Below are positions 9,753-17,666 of a stretch of DNA of 64,000 bases, piece by piece. The notes under the pieces are model-generated. The model searched no databases. It was not told the origin of the DNA and saw nothing but the letters and a program-made list of their open reading frames with translations. The DNA is from Actinosynnema pretiosum (lineage in GTDB: Bacteria; Actinomycetota; Actinomycetes; Mycobacteriales; Pseudonocardiaceae), in assembly GCF_024171695.1 (NCBI RefSeq), contig NZ_JAMTCF010000028.1, positions 38,979-102,978 of the forward strand, written 5' to 3'. The stretch's first letter is position 1, and each line of letters begins with the position of its first letter. Both the position numbers and the translations under genes were made by a program.

Positions 9753-10313
9753 CGGTGCACCGCCTAATTCTGGGAAAACGTCGGGAAGGGCCGGATAGAC
9801 CGTAGTGAGGTTCTTCGCACGTGGGAAAGGGCGTGGGAAGGGTCCGATGCGGGGTCCGCCCTTGGGGCTATTCCGGTTTCCGGTGCGCACTCACGGTGTC
9901 CGTGCTGTGCTGGTTGACCTTTTTCGGGTGAACCTGCTGGTTGGACGGCGTGTCGAGTGGTTTTAACTCGTTCGTGAGCGGGTGGTTCACCCTTAAGTGC
10001 GAGAGTGTGCACGGTGAGCGTGACGCGGCGCGGCGGGGTTGTCCGGAGATTTCACCCCGTGGAGGAGTTGGTGTGTTTCCGGTAAAAGCATTGGGGAGGT
10101 CCGTTCACCGTGACCGGCGAGTTGGTGGCCGGTTTTCGGGTTGATCGGGTGGAAATGCTGACTCGGTGTGATCGGGGGCGGAGTTCGGCGCTGCTGTGAA
10201 ACACGTCACACCAACGGCCGAGCGGGGCGCGGTCCGGCCCTTCACGGCCCGCGTCCCCGCGCGCCAGACTGGGCCCGCGGCTCACCGGCGACCGCACGGG
10301 AGGTGGCAGGGCG
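9753..10313. other. Divergent intergenic region upstream of the encapsulin operon
   Basis: About 560 bases without a supported gene, lying between the encapsulin operon (leftward) and the thioesterase gene (rightward). It must hold both promoters. A perfect 9-bp inverted repeat, GGGTGAACC at 9926-9934 and GGTTCACCC at 9984-9992, is the clearest candidate regulatory element. AGAATT about 15 bases before the encapsulin start is a weak -10-like hexamer. Confidence 0.5.
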
Positions 10314-10727
10314 TTGCGCGAGCACTACCCGCACTGGCGGCGGATCCCCACCCGGTGGGGCGACAACGACGTGTACGGGCACGTCAACAACGTCGTCCAC
10401 TACGCGCTCATGGACACGCTGATCAACACCTGGCTGATCGACTCGGGACTGGACGTCCACGCCGGGGCCGAGATCGGGCTGTGCGTGGAGTCGCACTGCT
10501 CGTACCGGGCGCCCGTGGCGTTCCCCGAGGCGCTCGACGCCGGGCTGCGCGTGGGGAAGCTCGGCCGGTCCAGCGTCCGGTACGAGATCGGCTTCTACCG
10601 CGAGGGGAGTGACGAGCTGGTGGCGCGGGGGCACTTCGTGCACGTGTTCACCGACCGGGGCACCCGCAGGCCGGTGCCGATCCCGGACGGGCTGCGGGCG
10701 GCGATGACCGGGCTGGTGGTCCCGTGA
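10314..10727 (+). CDS. Acyl-CoA thioesterase, 4HBT/hotdog family
   Basis: A 137-residue single hotdog-fold protein with the family signature RWGDNDVYGHVNNVVHY, in which the Asp is the catalytic residue of 4-hydroxybenzoyl-CoA-thioesterase-like enzymes. It hydrolyses an acyl-CoA (or acyl-carrier) thioester; the chain is unknown. The TTG start is preceded by GGGAGGTGG at good spacing. Its stop overlaps the start of a zinc alcohol dehydrogenase gene by four bases, so the two are translated together and may act on the same aliphatic or aromatic substrate series. Confidence 0.85.
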   Translation: MREHYPHWRRIPTRWGDNDVYGHVNNVVHYALMDTLINTWLIDSGLDVHAGAEIGLCVESHCSYRAPVAFPEALDAGLRVGKLGRSSVRYEIGFYREGSDELVARGHFVHVFTDRGTRRPVPIPDGLRAAMTGLVVP

Positions 10728-11821
10728 GGACGCGGGGCGCGCTGCTGCGCGAGGTCGGCGGGCCGCTGGAGGTCGTCGACCTGGAGCTGGACCCGCCGGG
10801 GCCGGGCGAGCTGCTGGTCGGGGTGGGCGCCACCGGGCTGTGCCACTCCGACCTGTCCGTGCTCGACGGCTCGCGGGTGCGCCCGCTGCCGATGGTGCTC
10901 GGGCACGAGACGGCGGGCGAGGTCCTGGAGGTCGGGGAGGGCGGCGGCTTCGCGCCCGGCGACCACGTGGTCCTGTCGTTCGTGCCCGCCTGCGGCGCGT
11001 GCCGCCGCTGCGCCGCCGGACGCCCCGCGCTGTGCGAGCCGGGCGCGGCGGCGAACCGGGAGGGCGCCCTGCTGTCCGGCGCGCGCCGCCTGCGCCTGCC
11101 CGACGGGACCAGGCCGCACCACCACCTGGGCGTGTCGGGCTTCGCCGAGCACGTCGTGGTGTCCGCCCGCTCGGCCACGAAGGTCCCCGCCGACCTGCCG
11201 TTCGAGGTGGCCGCGCTGTTCGGCTGCGCGGTGCTCACCGGCGCGGGCGCGGTGCTGCACAGCGCGCGGGTCGGGCCGGGGGACGTGGTCGCGGTGTTCG
11301 GCCTCGGCGGCGTGGGCCTGGCCGCGCTGCTCGCCGCCCGAGCGGCCGGGGCGGCGCGGATCGTGGCGGTGGACCTGGTGGCGGGCAAGCGGGAACTGGC
11401 GCTGAGGTTGGGCGCGACCGACGCGGTGGCGGCCGGTCCGGACGTGGTCGAGGTGGTCCGGGAGCTGACCGGGGGAGGCGCGGAGAAGGTCGTGGACACC
11501 ACCGGGGCGCCCGCCGCGCTGGCCCAGGCGTACGCGGCGACGGCGCCGGGCGGGACCACGGTGACGGTGGGGCTGCCGCACCCGGACCGGGAGCTGGTGC
11601 TGCCCGCGCTGAGCCTGGTGGCGGAGGAGCGGACCTTGAGGGGGAGCTACCTCGGCTCGTGCGTGCCGGGGCGGGACATCCCCCGGTTCATCGCGCTGCA
11701 CCGGGCGGGGCTGCTGCCGGTGGAGGGGCTGCTGACCGGGCGGCTGGCGCTGGAGGAGGTCGGGGCGGGCTTCGACCGGCTGGCCGGTGGGGAGGCGGTG
11801 CGGCAGGTCGTGGTGCCCTGA
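10724..11821 (+). CDS. Zinc-dependent alcohol dehydrogenase, MDR family
   Basis: A 365-residue medium-chain dehydrogenase. Catalytic zinc ligands are in GLCHSDL and LGHETAGEV; the structural zinc cluster is CGACRRCAAGRPALC; the nucleotide-binding loop is GLGGVGLAALL followed by AVDL, where the Asp favours NAD over NADP. It oxidises an alcohol or reduces an aldehyde, and resembles the AdhD/class III-like bacterial group. It is coupled to the thioesterase gene by a GTGA overlap. Together they could interconvert an alcohol, aldehyde and acid, but the substrate is unknown. Confidence 0.88.
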   Translation: MRTRGALLREVGGPLEVVDLELDPPGPGELLVGVGATGLCHSDLSVLDGSRVRPLPMVLGHETAGEVLEVGEGGGFAPGDHVVLSFVPACGACRRCAAGRPALCEPGAAANREGALLSGARRLRLPDGTRPHHHLGVSGFAEHVVVSARSATKVPADLPFEVAALFGCAVLTGAGAVLHSARVGPGDVVAVFGLGGVGLAALLAARAAGAARIVAVDLVAGKRELALRLGATDAVAAGPDVVEVVRELTGGGAEKVVDTTGAPAALAQAYAATAPGGTTVTVGLPHPDRELVLPALSLVAEERTLRGSYLGSCVPGRDIPRFIALHRAGLLPVEGLLTGRLALEEVGAGFDRLAGGEAVRQVVVP

Positions 11822-11866
11822 GCCGGCACAGGAATCGGCGATCGCGCTTGTGGGGAGAAGTGGTTC

Positions 11867-12034
11867 ATGGGTGACGAGAAGAACGCCAGCTCCGGTCTGA
11901 CCGGGAAGGCAGGAACAGGTCCGACCACTGCCCAGGGCAAGGACGCGGCGCTGAAGTCCCCGTCAGACAAGAACCCGAAACCGCCCAACGACCAGATCCA
12001 GCCCGACGTGCCCGAGGGCGGTGGAAAGGAGTAG
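11867..12034 (+). CDS. Small hydrophilic lysine-rich protein, 55 residues
   Basis: An ATG-started frame of 55 codons, with GGGGAG nine bases upstream and high GC at third positions, sits 45 bases after the dehydrogenase gene. The product is hydrophilic and without predicted structure: rich in Lys, Gly, Pro, Asp, no Cys, no hydrophobic segment, ending PEGGGKE. I do not recognise it. The strong ribosome-binding site and codon use favour a real gene. It could be a disordered chaperone-like or precursor peptide, but no modifying enzyme lies next to it. Confidence 0.55.
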   Translation: MGDEKNASSGLTGKAGTGPTTAQGKDAALKSPSDKNPKPPNDQIQPDVPEGGGKE

Positions 12035-12080
12035 CGGACCGGGGCGGAGCTCCTCGCCCGGCGCCAGGGGCGGCCACGCC

Positions 12081-12287
12081 CTAGTCGTGCTCCTGCTGCG
12101 CCCGGTCGGCGGACTTCGCGAGTTCCGGGTCGCGGGTCAGCATGGTGAGGATGAGCGACATGCCCCGGTGGATCTCGTCGATCTGCGCGGCCATTCTCTC
12201 CACGACGATGTCCTGCGTGCCGGACACCTCGTTGAGGCGGGTTTCGAGCGCGCGAATGCGGGCGTCCAGCTTGCTGACCGTCGACAT
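12081..12287 (-). CDS. Small coiled-coil protein, 68 residues
   Basis: An ATG-started 68-residue protein, almost entirely helical, with heptad-like spacing (VSKLDARIRALETRLNEV) predicting a coiled coil, so it is probably a cytoplasmic oligomer. A TAGCCT hexamer lies about seven bases before the ATG and no ribosome-binding site is seen, which suggests a leaderless transcript. Function unknown. Confidence 0.6.
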   Translation of the reverse strand: MSTVSKLDARIRALETRLNEVSGTQDIVVERMAAQIDEIHRGMSLILTMLTRDPELAKSADRAQQEHD

Positions 12288-12469
12288 GCGCAGCAGGCTA
12301 CCGAAGCACGCCTGGTGTCAGCGGTGATGACACCGGCGCGCGACGTCCACTCCGGCGCGGCCTTCGGGCCATGCGCCCACCGTCACCCGATCGGCCAGTG
12401 GTCGTGTCGTGCGGCGGGCCCGGTGGCACGGGTCGGTACGGTGGCGCGGTTCCACGGGAAGGGGTTCGG

Positions 12470-13273
12470 GTGCGCGGGCGGGTCGTGGTGGCCGGTGCGG
12501 TGGCGGCGGTGGGCGGGCTGGTCGCGCTCGGGCGTCGGCGGGCGCCCCGCAGGGCCCCTGGGCTGGACGGGTACCGGTTGGTCAACCTCGCGCACGTCAA
12601 CGACCCCGACCGCACCAGCGGCTACCCCGGCGACCCCGAGTTCACCGCCGAGGTGGTCGCCACCACCGCGCGGGACGGCTACTACCTCCAGCTCCTCCAC
12701 CAGGGCGAGCACACCGGCACGCACTGGGGCGCGCCCGCGCACTTCACCGACGGCCAGCCGCACGCCGACGAGCTCGACCCCGAGGACCTGCTGCTGCCCG
12801 CCGTGAAGATCGACGTCCGGGACCGGGCCGCGCGGGACGCCGACTACGAGCTGTCCGTGGACGACCTGCTGCGCTGGGAGCGCGCGCACGGGCGCATCCC
12901 GCGCTGCGCGGCCGTGGTGCTGTGGACCGGCTGGGAGGACCGCTGGGGCACGCCCGCGTTCTACCACCGCGACGAGACCGGCCAGGTGCACCAGCCGGGG
13001 TTCTCGGTGGCGGCCGTGCGCTGGCTGCTGGACACCGGGCGGCTCGGCCGTCGCGGGGCGCTGGGCACGGACACCTTCGGGCCCGACTCGGGCGTCGACG
13101 GCGAGCACCGCGTGTCCAAGCTGCTCTACCGGGAGCACCGGATCAGCCTGGAGGTGCTCGCGAACCTCGCCGAGCTGCCGGAGACCGGGGCGCACGTGCT
13201 GGTCGGCGGGGTGGTCAACCGGCGCGGGTCCGGGTCGCCCGCGAGCGTGTACGCGTTCGTGCCGAAGCGCTAG
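12470..13273 (+). CDS. Cyclase/kynurenine-formamidase-like metal-dependent hydrolase
   Basis: A 267-residue protein with the cyclase-family metal motif in HQGEHTGTHWGAPAHF (family consensus H-x-G-T-H-x-D-A-P-x-H, here with Gly for the usual Asp). These enzymes hydrolyse amide bonds such as N-formylkynurenine using Zn or Mn. The GTG start at 12470 follows GGGAAGGG and gives a hydrophobic N-terminus (VVVAGAVAAVGGLVAL) ending in an Arg stretch, so it may be membrane-associated or exported; an ATG farther upstream is less likely. The substituted metal-site residue makes the activity uncertain. Confidence 0.75.
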   Translation: MRGRVVVAGAVAAVGGLVALGRRRAPRRAPGLDGYRLVNLAHVNDPDRTSGYPGDPEFTAEVVATTARDGYYLQLLHQGEHTGTHWGAPAHFTDGQPHADELDPEDLLLPAVKIDVRDRAARDADYELSVDDLLRWERAHGRIPRCAAVVLWTGWEDRWGTPAFYHRDETGQVHQPGFSVAAVRWLLDTGRLGRRGALGTDTFGPDSGVDGEHRVSKLLYREHRISLEVLANLAELPETGAHVLVGGVVNRRGSGSPASVYAFVPKR

Positions 13274-13314
13274 CGCCGCACCACCAACCCCGAGTGCACC
13301 CGGCCGGGGGAGCG

Positions 13315-13527
13315 TCAGGCGCGGGCTCTGAGCCCGGACCGCGCGCAGGCGGAGGCCGCGCCGAGCAGCAGGAGCGCCACGGCGGCCTGCCACCACGCCG
13401 ACTCGTTCAGCGCCACCGCCACGTTCACCGCCCCGACCAGGGCGAACAACGCGGCCAGGCCCAGCCACAACGGCCGCTGCGCGCGGTCGACGAAGGCGGT
13501 GAGCGCGGTCATCTGGGGATGGGTCAT
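13315..13527 (-). CDS. Small two-helix membrane protein
   Basis: A 70-residue protein with two hydrophobic helices (LGLAALFALVGAVNVAVAL and WWQAAVALLLLGAASACA) joined by a short loop, and a basic C-terminus. A GGAGG ribosome-binding site precedes the ATG. It lies convergent to the cyclase gene. Function unknown. Confidence 0.65.
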   Translation of the reverse strand: MTHPQMTALTAFVDRAQRPLWLGLAALFALVGAVNVAVALNESAWWQAAVALLLLGAASACARSGLRARA

Positions 13528-13640
13528 CGCGGGCCTCCGGAGGGCGCGTGCGGCGCAAGTGCGCGCCGGTTACCCGCCCCAGTGCGGACTCACACCTCGT
13601 TCTCGGCGGATCTCACCCGGTCGGACCTAGGATGCCCCCC

Positions 13641-14420
13641 GTGCCGGACTTGCGCGGGTTCGCCGACGCCCACCTGCCTGGACGCGGTGGGCCGCGCTCG
13701 GTCGTCGAGCTCGGTTCCGGGCTGGACAACACCGCGCACCTGGTGGACGGGGAGTTCGTCCTCCGCCGCCGCCACGACGGCGAGCAGACCGACGAGGCCC
13801 GCCTGCTCGCCGAGGTGGCCGCGCGCTCACCGCTGCCGGTGCCCGTCCCGCTCGCCGTCGACGGCCCCTGGATGGCCTACCGGCTGCTGCCCGGCCGCCC
13901 GCTGCTGGAGGTGCTGCCGCTGGACGCCGCCCGCACGCGGGACCTGGCCCGCCGCCTGGTCGACTTCGTCGCGCTGGTGCGGACCTGGGACCTGGCCGCC
14001 CCCGAGGACGAGCCCGACCTGCCCGCGCTGCTCGCCCAGGCCGCCGACGACCACGCCGCGCTCGGCCTGCGCGACCCGGCCGTCGAGCGCTTCCTGCGCA
14101 CCCCGCCGCCACCCCCGCCGGACGAGCTGGTGCTCGCGCACAACGACCTGGGGGCCGAGCACGTCCTGGTCGACGTGGACACCACGATCACCGGGGTGGT
14201 CGACTGGACCGACGCGGCCCGCTGCGACCCGGCCTCCGACCTCGGCCTGCTGCACCGGGACCTCGGCCCCGCCGTGCTGCCCCTCGTCCCGGAGCCGCTG
14301 CGCGAGCGCGCGCTCTTCCACGCCCGGTGCAGCGTGCTGGAGACGCGCCGCTACGGCGTGGAGCACGACCGCCCGCTGTACGCCCGACGCGCGCGGGAGG
14401 CCCACCGGTGGCTGTTCTGA
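13641..14420 (+). CDS. Aminoglycoside-phosphotransferase-fold kinase
   Basis: A 259-residue member of the APH superfamily. The catalytic loop is LAHNDLGAEHVLVD (Asp as general base) and the metal-binding segment is GVVDWTDAARCDPASDLG; both are intact. The N-lobe starts with ELGSGLDNTAHLVDGEFVLRR. Such enzymes phosphorylate small-molecule hydroxyls, including antibiotics, choline or homoserine; the substrate is not readable. GTG at 13641 has AGGA eight bases upstream; ATG at 13632 is an alternative. The 3' end overlaps the amidase gene by 13 bases. Confidence 0.8.
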   Translation: MPDLRGFADAHLPGRGGPRSVVELGSGLDNTAHLVDGEFVLRRRHDGEQTDEARLLAEVAARSPLPVPVPLAVDGPWMAYRLLPGRPLLEVLPLDAARTRDLARRLVDFVALVRTWDLAAPEDEPDLPALLAQAADDHAALGLRDPAVERFLRTPPPPPPDELVLAHNDLGAEHVLVDVDTTITGVVDWTDAARCDPASDLGLLHRDLGPAVLPLVPEPLRERALFHARCSVLETRRYGVEHDRPLYARRAREAHRWLF

Positions 14421-15055
14421 CCAGGCGGCTGCTGCTGGGCGGGCTGCTCGGCGCCACCGCGCTCACCGCGTCCGGGGCGTCCCCGCGCACCCCGCTCCCG
14501 ACGTTCCGCCCGCACGTCCTGGCCTGCGCCGACTGGGGAGCCGACCCGCCCGCCGAAGCGCCGGTCCTGCTGCCGCGCAGGCCGAAGCGGATCATCGTGC
14601 ACCACACCGCGACCGACAACGCCACCGACCGCTCGCTCGACCACGCCCGCCGGTTGGCGCTGTTCTTCCAGCGCGAGCACGTCAGGCGCGGGTGGGGCGA
14701 CACCGGTCAGCACTTCACCAGCACCAGGGGTGGCGTCCTGCTGGAGGGCAGGCACGGCACGCTCGCGGTGCTGGACGCGGGCGACCGGATGGTCGAGGGC
14801 GCGCACTGCGTCGGCCAGAACCGCGAGTCCATCGGAATCGAGAACGAGGGCCTCTACACCGACCGCCTGCCCACCGCGCCGCAGTGGGCGGCCCTGGTGT
14901 GGCTGTGCGCGCGGGTGTGCGAGCGCTACGGCATCGAGCCGACCGGGATCGACGGGCACCGCGACCACTGGGACGGCACGGTGTGCCCCGGCGACGCCCT
15001 GCACGCCGGGCTCCCGCTGCTGCGCGCGCACGTGGCGGCGCTCCTGGAGGCCTGA
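14408..15055 (+). CDS. Tat-exported N-acetylmuramoyl-L-alanine amidase (PGRP fold)
   Basis: A 215-residue Amidase_2 protein that cleaves the amide bond between MurNAc and the stem peptide of peptidoglycan. The N-terminus LTRRLLLGGLLGATAL is a twin-arginine-type signal. Zinc-site residues appear in RIIVHHTATDN and GHRDHWDGTVCPGD; the GIENEG segment is typical of the family. GTG at 14408 gives the complete signal peptide and overlaps the kinase gene, so co-translation is likely. There is no cell-wall-binding repeat, so it is a minimal exported catalytic domain acting in wall turnover. Confidence 0.85.
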   Translation: MAVLTRRLLLGGLLGATALTASGASPRTPLPTFRPHVLACADWGADPPAEAPVLLPRRPKRIIVHHTATDNATDRSLDHARRLALFFQREHVRRGWGDTGQHFTSTRGGVLLEGRHGTLAVLDAGDRMVEGAHCVGQNRESIGIENEGLYTDRLPTAPQWAALVWLCARVCERYGIEPTGIDGHRDHWDGTVCPGDALHAGLPLLRAHVAALLEA

Positions 15056-15085
15056 CCGCCTGACCGCCGTGGCGCCCGCCCCGCC

Positions 15086-16117
15086 TCAGTCGAGGTCGGC
15101 CAGGTCCAGCACGAACCGGTAGCGCACGTCGCCGCGCCCCAACCGCTCCAGCGCCTCGCCCGCCCTGCTCGCGGGCACCACCTCCACGTCCGCGGTGATC
15201 CCGCGCTCGGCGCAGAAGGCCAGCAGCTCGGCGGTGCTCGCCAGGCCGCCGGTGGCCGACGAGGTCAGCTTCCTGCGGCCCAGCATCAGGTCCATGACAT
15301 TCAGCGGGACCTCCCAGAAGACCCCGAGCACGCTGAGCGTGCCGTCCCTGCGGACCAGCCCCAGCAGCGGCGACAGGTCGTGCGTCGCGGAGATCGTGTC
15401 CAGCACCAGGTCGAACGTCCCGCGCGCCGCCGCGAGCCGGTCCGGGTCGGTGGTCACCAGCAGGTCGCGCGCGCCCAGCGCCAGCGCGTCGGCGGTCTTG
15501 TCCGGGGTGCGGCTGAGCACGGTGACCTCCGCGCCGAGGGCGACGGCGAGCTTGACCGCCAGGTGCCCGAGCCCGCCGAGCCCGGCGACGGCGACCCGGC
15601 TGCCGGGGCCGGTCCCGGCCGCGCGCAGCGGGTTCCACACCGTGATCCCGGCGCACATCAGCGGTGCGGCGGCGGCCGGGTCCAGGCCTTCGGGCAGCGG
15701 GTGGGCGAACCGCTCGCGCAGCACGTACTCGCGGCTGTACCCGCCGTGGTTCGGCAGGCCGGTGCGCGGGTCGACGCCGTAGGTGGCGGTCGGGTGCCCG
15801 GAGCAGTGGATCTCCTCACCCTCCAGGCACGCCTCGCAGCTCCCGCAGGAGTCGACGATCGTGCCGACCGCGACCCGGTCGCCCACGGCGAAGCGGCCCG
15901 CCGCCGCGCCGACCTCGGTGACCACGCCGGTGAACTCGTGGCCGGGGACCACCGAGCCCTTCGCGGTCATCCCGATGACGTGCAGGTCGCTGTGGCAGAC
16001 GCCGCAGAAGTCGATCCGGACGGCGATGTCGTCCGCGCGCAGGTCGCGGCGCTCGACCGGCACCCGCTCCAGCGCGGTCGAGCCGTCGGTGCTCCGCAGA
16101 GCGGTGGTGGTGCGCAT
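15086..16117 (-). CDS. NADP-type cinnamyl-alcohol-dehydrogenase-family oxidoreductase
   Basis: A 343-residue zinc MDR dehydrogenase of the CAD/YahK group, which reduces broad aldehydes. Motifs: catalytic zinc GVCHSDLH and GHEFTGVV, structural zinc CGSCEACLEGEEIHC, the group-typical GGYSREYVL, and the cofactor loop GLGGLGHLAVK. It is transcribed divergently from a TetR gene, with a palindrome between them, so repression by that TetR protein and induction by an aldehyde or its precursor is likely. Confidence 0.88.
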   Translation of the reverse strand: MRTTTALRSTDGSTALERVPVERRDLRADDIAVRIDFCGVCHSDLHVIGMTAKGSVVPGHEFTGVVTEVGAAAGRFAVGDRVAVGTIVDSCGSCEACLEGEEIHCSGHPTATYGVDPRTGLPNHGGYSREYVLRERFAHPLPEGLDPAAAAPLMCAGITVWNPLRAAGTGPGSRVAVAGLGGLGHLAVKLAVALGAEVTVLSRTPDKTADALALGARDLLVTTDPDRLAAARGTFDLVLDTISATHDLSPLLGLVRRDGTLSVLGVFWEVPLNVMDLMLGRRKLTSSATGGLASTAELLAFCAERGITADVEVVPASRAGEALERLGRGDVRYRFVLDLADLD

Positions 16118-16161
16118 GGGGAATCCCCTCCCTGACGTGGTGTTGGCAGCGTACGCCTAAC

Positions 16162-16178
16162 TTGTCACTTGGTGTCAA
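16162..16178. promoter_or_regulatory. Probable TetR operator
   Basis: A 17-bp imperfect palindrome, TTGTCAC-ttg-GTGTCAA (one mismatch per arm), in the 92-bp gap between the divergent dehydrogenase and TetR genes. It overlaps a possible TetR promoter (TTGGTG at 16169, 18-base spacer, GATAGT at 16193). Confidence 0.6.
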
Positions 16179-16209
16179 ACGCGACTTTCGGTGATAGTGT
16201 TGGGCCACG

Positions 16210-16830
16210 ATGAGCACCAGTCCGCCCAGCGCCGGTCCGCCCGGCATCAGGGAGCGCGCGCGCAAGGCGCTGCAGCGCGAGATCGGCGACGCCGCGCTCG
16301 CGCTGTTCGTCGAGCGCGGGTACGAGGCGACCACCATCGGCGACATCGCCGAGGCCGTCGGCATGTCCAAGCGCAGCGTCTTCCGCTACTTCGCGACGAA
16401 GGAGGAGATCGTCGTCGGCAAGCTCGACCTCGCGGCCGAGACCATGCTGGCGGCGCTGCTCGCCCGCCCGGCCGGTGAACCGGTCTGGACGTCGCTGCGC
16501 CGGGTGTTCGACCTGCTGGACGACTCCGGGGGAGCGGGCCGCGCCGAACCGGTGCACCGGGTGGTGCTGGAGACGCCCGCGCTGCTCGCGGCGTACCTGC
16601 AGAAGTTGCAGGAGATCCAGGAGGCCGTGGTCGGCGGCCTGCGCGAGCGCGCCGAGACCGCCGGAACCCCCTACGCCCCCGACGACCCCGCGCCGCGCGC
16701 GCTCACGGCCGCCGCCTTCGGCTGCCTGCTCGCCGCCCAGCACGCGTGGCTGGCGCCCGGCGCGCGGGGGACGATCGGCGACGCCCTGGACCGGGCGATG
16801 GCGACCCTCGTGCCCCGCGACCGGGGCTGA
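16210..16830 (+). CDS. TetR family transcriptional regulator
   Basis: A 206-residue TetR repressor. The N-terminal helix-turn-helix is at about residues 25-70 (TTIGDIAEAVGMSKRSVFRYF, slightly varied from the family TxxxIAxxAGVSxGxxYxHF). The C-terminal helical domain would bind a ligand. It is transcribed away from the CAD-type dehydrogenase gene and probably represses it and itself through the palindrome between them. Ligand unknown; an aldehyde or phenolic compound would fit its neighbour. Confidence 0.88.
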   Translation: MSTSPPSAGPPGIRERARKALQREIGDAALALFVERGYEATTIGDIAEAVGMSKRSVFRYFATKEEIVVGKLDLAAETMLAALLARPAGEPVWTSLRRVFDLLDDSGGAGRAEPVHRVVLETPALLAAYLQKLQEIQEAVVGGLRERAETAGTPYAPDDPAPRALTAAAFGCLLAAQHAWLAPGARGTIGDALDRAMATLVPRDRG

Positions 16831-16926
16831 GCGCCGCCCGCGCCCGGCCCGTCGAGTCCGCTCGCCCGCGCCAGGCCGGGGCCCCGCGCGATCGGTCGCC
16901 CGCCACCGCGCACGGCCGGTGGTGGA

Positions 16927-16951
16927 CCGCCGGAACCACGGCGGTTCCGGC
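16927..16951. terminator. Hairpin downstream of the TetR gene
   Basis: A perfect 10-bp stem (16927-16936 with 16942-16951, 5-base loop) about 100 bases after the TetR stop and before the secreted-protein remnant. Probable terminator. Confidence 0.5.
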
Positions 16952-17052
16952 GTTCGACGTCTTCTTCACCGGTTCTCCCTTGCCGCGCAACGAGAAAACT
17001 CGGCGCCTCGATCCCCGCTGCGCTGGTTCCGACCGAGGGGAGAGGACCTGCC

Positions 17053-17666
17053 GTGCTGTTGAGGAGAAGTGCCGGGAGCAGACCGGGCGCGGTGACCGCC
17101 GCGCTGCTGGCCGCCACCACCGTCGCCGGGGCCGGTGGCCCAGGTCAGCGACGCCAATGGGGGTGTTCCGGGTCGGCGGCGGCTTCCCGCAGGACCAGGT
17201 GCTCGGCGGGATCGGGAACAACTGCTGGGTCGACGTGCTGTGGTGGGCGCCCACCGAGGACATCACCGAGCCCACCTCGCTCGCGGTGACGCCCCACGAA
17301 GGCTCGACCAGCGTGCGGCTCGACGAGCACGCGACCATCCGCTACGACGAGGAGGTCGACCCGGCAGGCCTCTCGATCACCGCCACCGCGCCGGACGGCA
17401 CTCCCGTCCAGGGCGCGGTGACCTGCGAAGCGGACCGGGTCTCGGCGAGGTGCGCCCCGACCGGGCGGCACGTCGCGGGCACGACGTACGAGGTCACCGC
17501 GTTGGTGAACGGCCCGGCTGGCAACCCGGCGCCCACGCGGACGTGGAGCTTCACCACCGGCCTGCCCCGGCCCGCCACCTGCCCCTGCACGCTGTGGGAC
17601 GACTTCTCCCGACCGGCCGACACGGACTGGAGCGACGTCATCTACCGGCCGGGTTCCCCCGCCTCC
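17053..17666 (+). pseudogene. Remnant of a secreted DUF4082/Ig-like-domain protein, interrupted by an insertion sequence
   Basis: A good ribosome-binding site (GGGGAGAGGA) precedes GTG at 17053, which starts a signal-peptide-like sequence (LLRRSAGSRPGAVTAALLAA). The frame then changes: from about 17150 another frame encodes the end of a DUF4082 domain (GVFRVGGGFP, NCWVDVLW), an Ig-like domain ending NPAPTRTWSFTTG, and the beginning of a second DUF4082 domain (CPCTLWDDFSRP). So an internal deletion with frameshift removed most of the first domain. The second is cut at the left end of an IS5-type element, and nothing of the protein is found on the far side. Confidence 0.75.

Noticed and set aside
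12409..15063. Open frame of 884 codons on the plus strand
   Set aside because: It runs out of frame through the cyclase, phosphotransferase and amidase genes; the product is Arg/Ala/Pro-rich with no domain.
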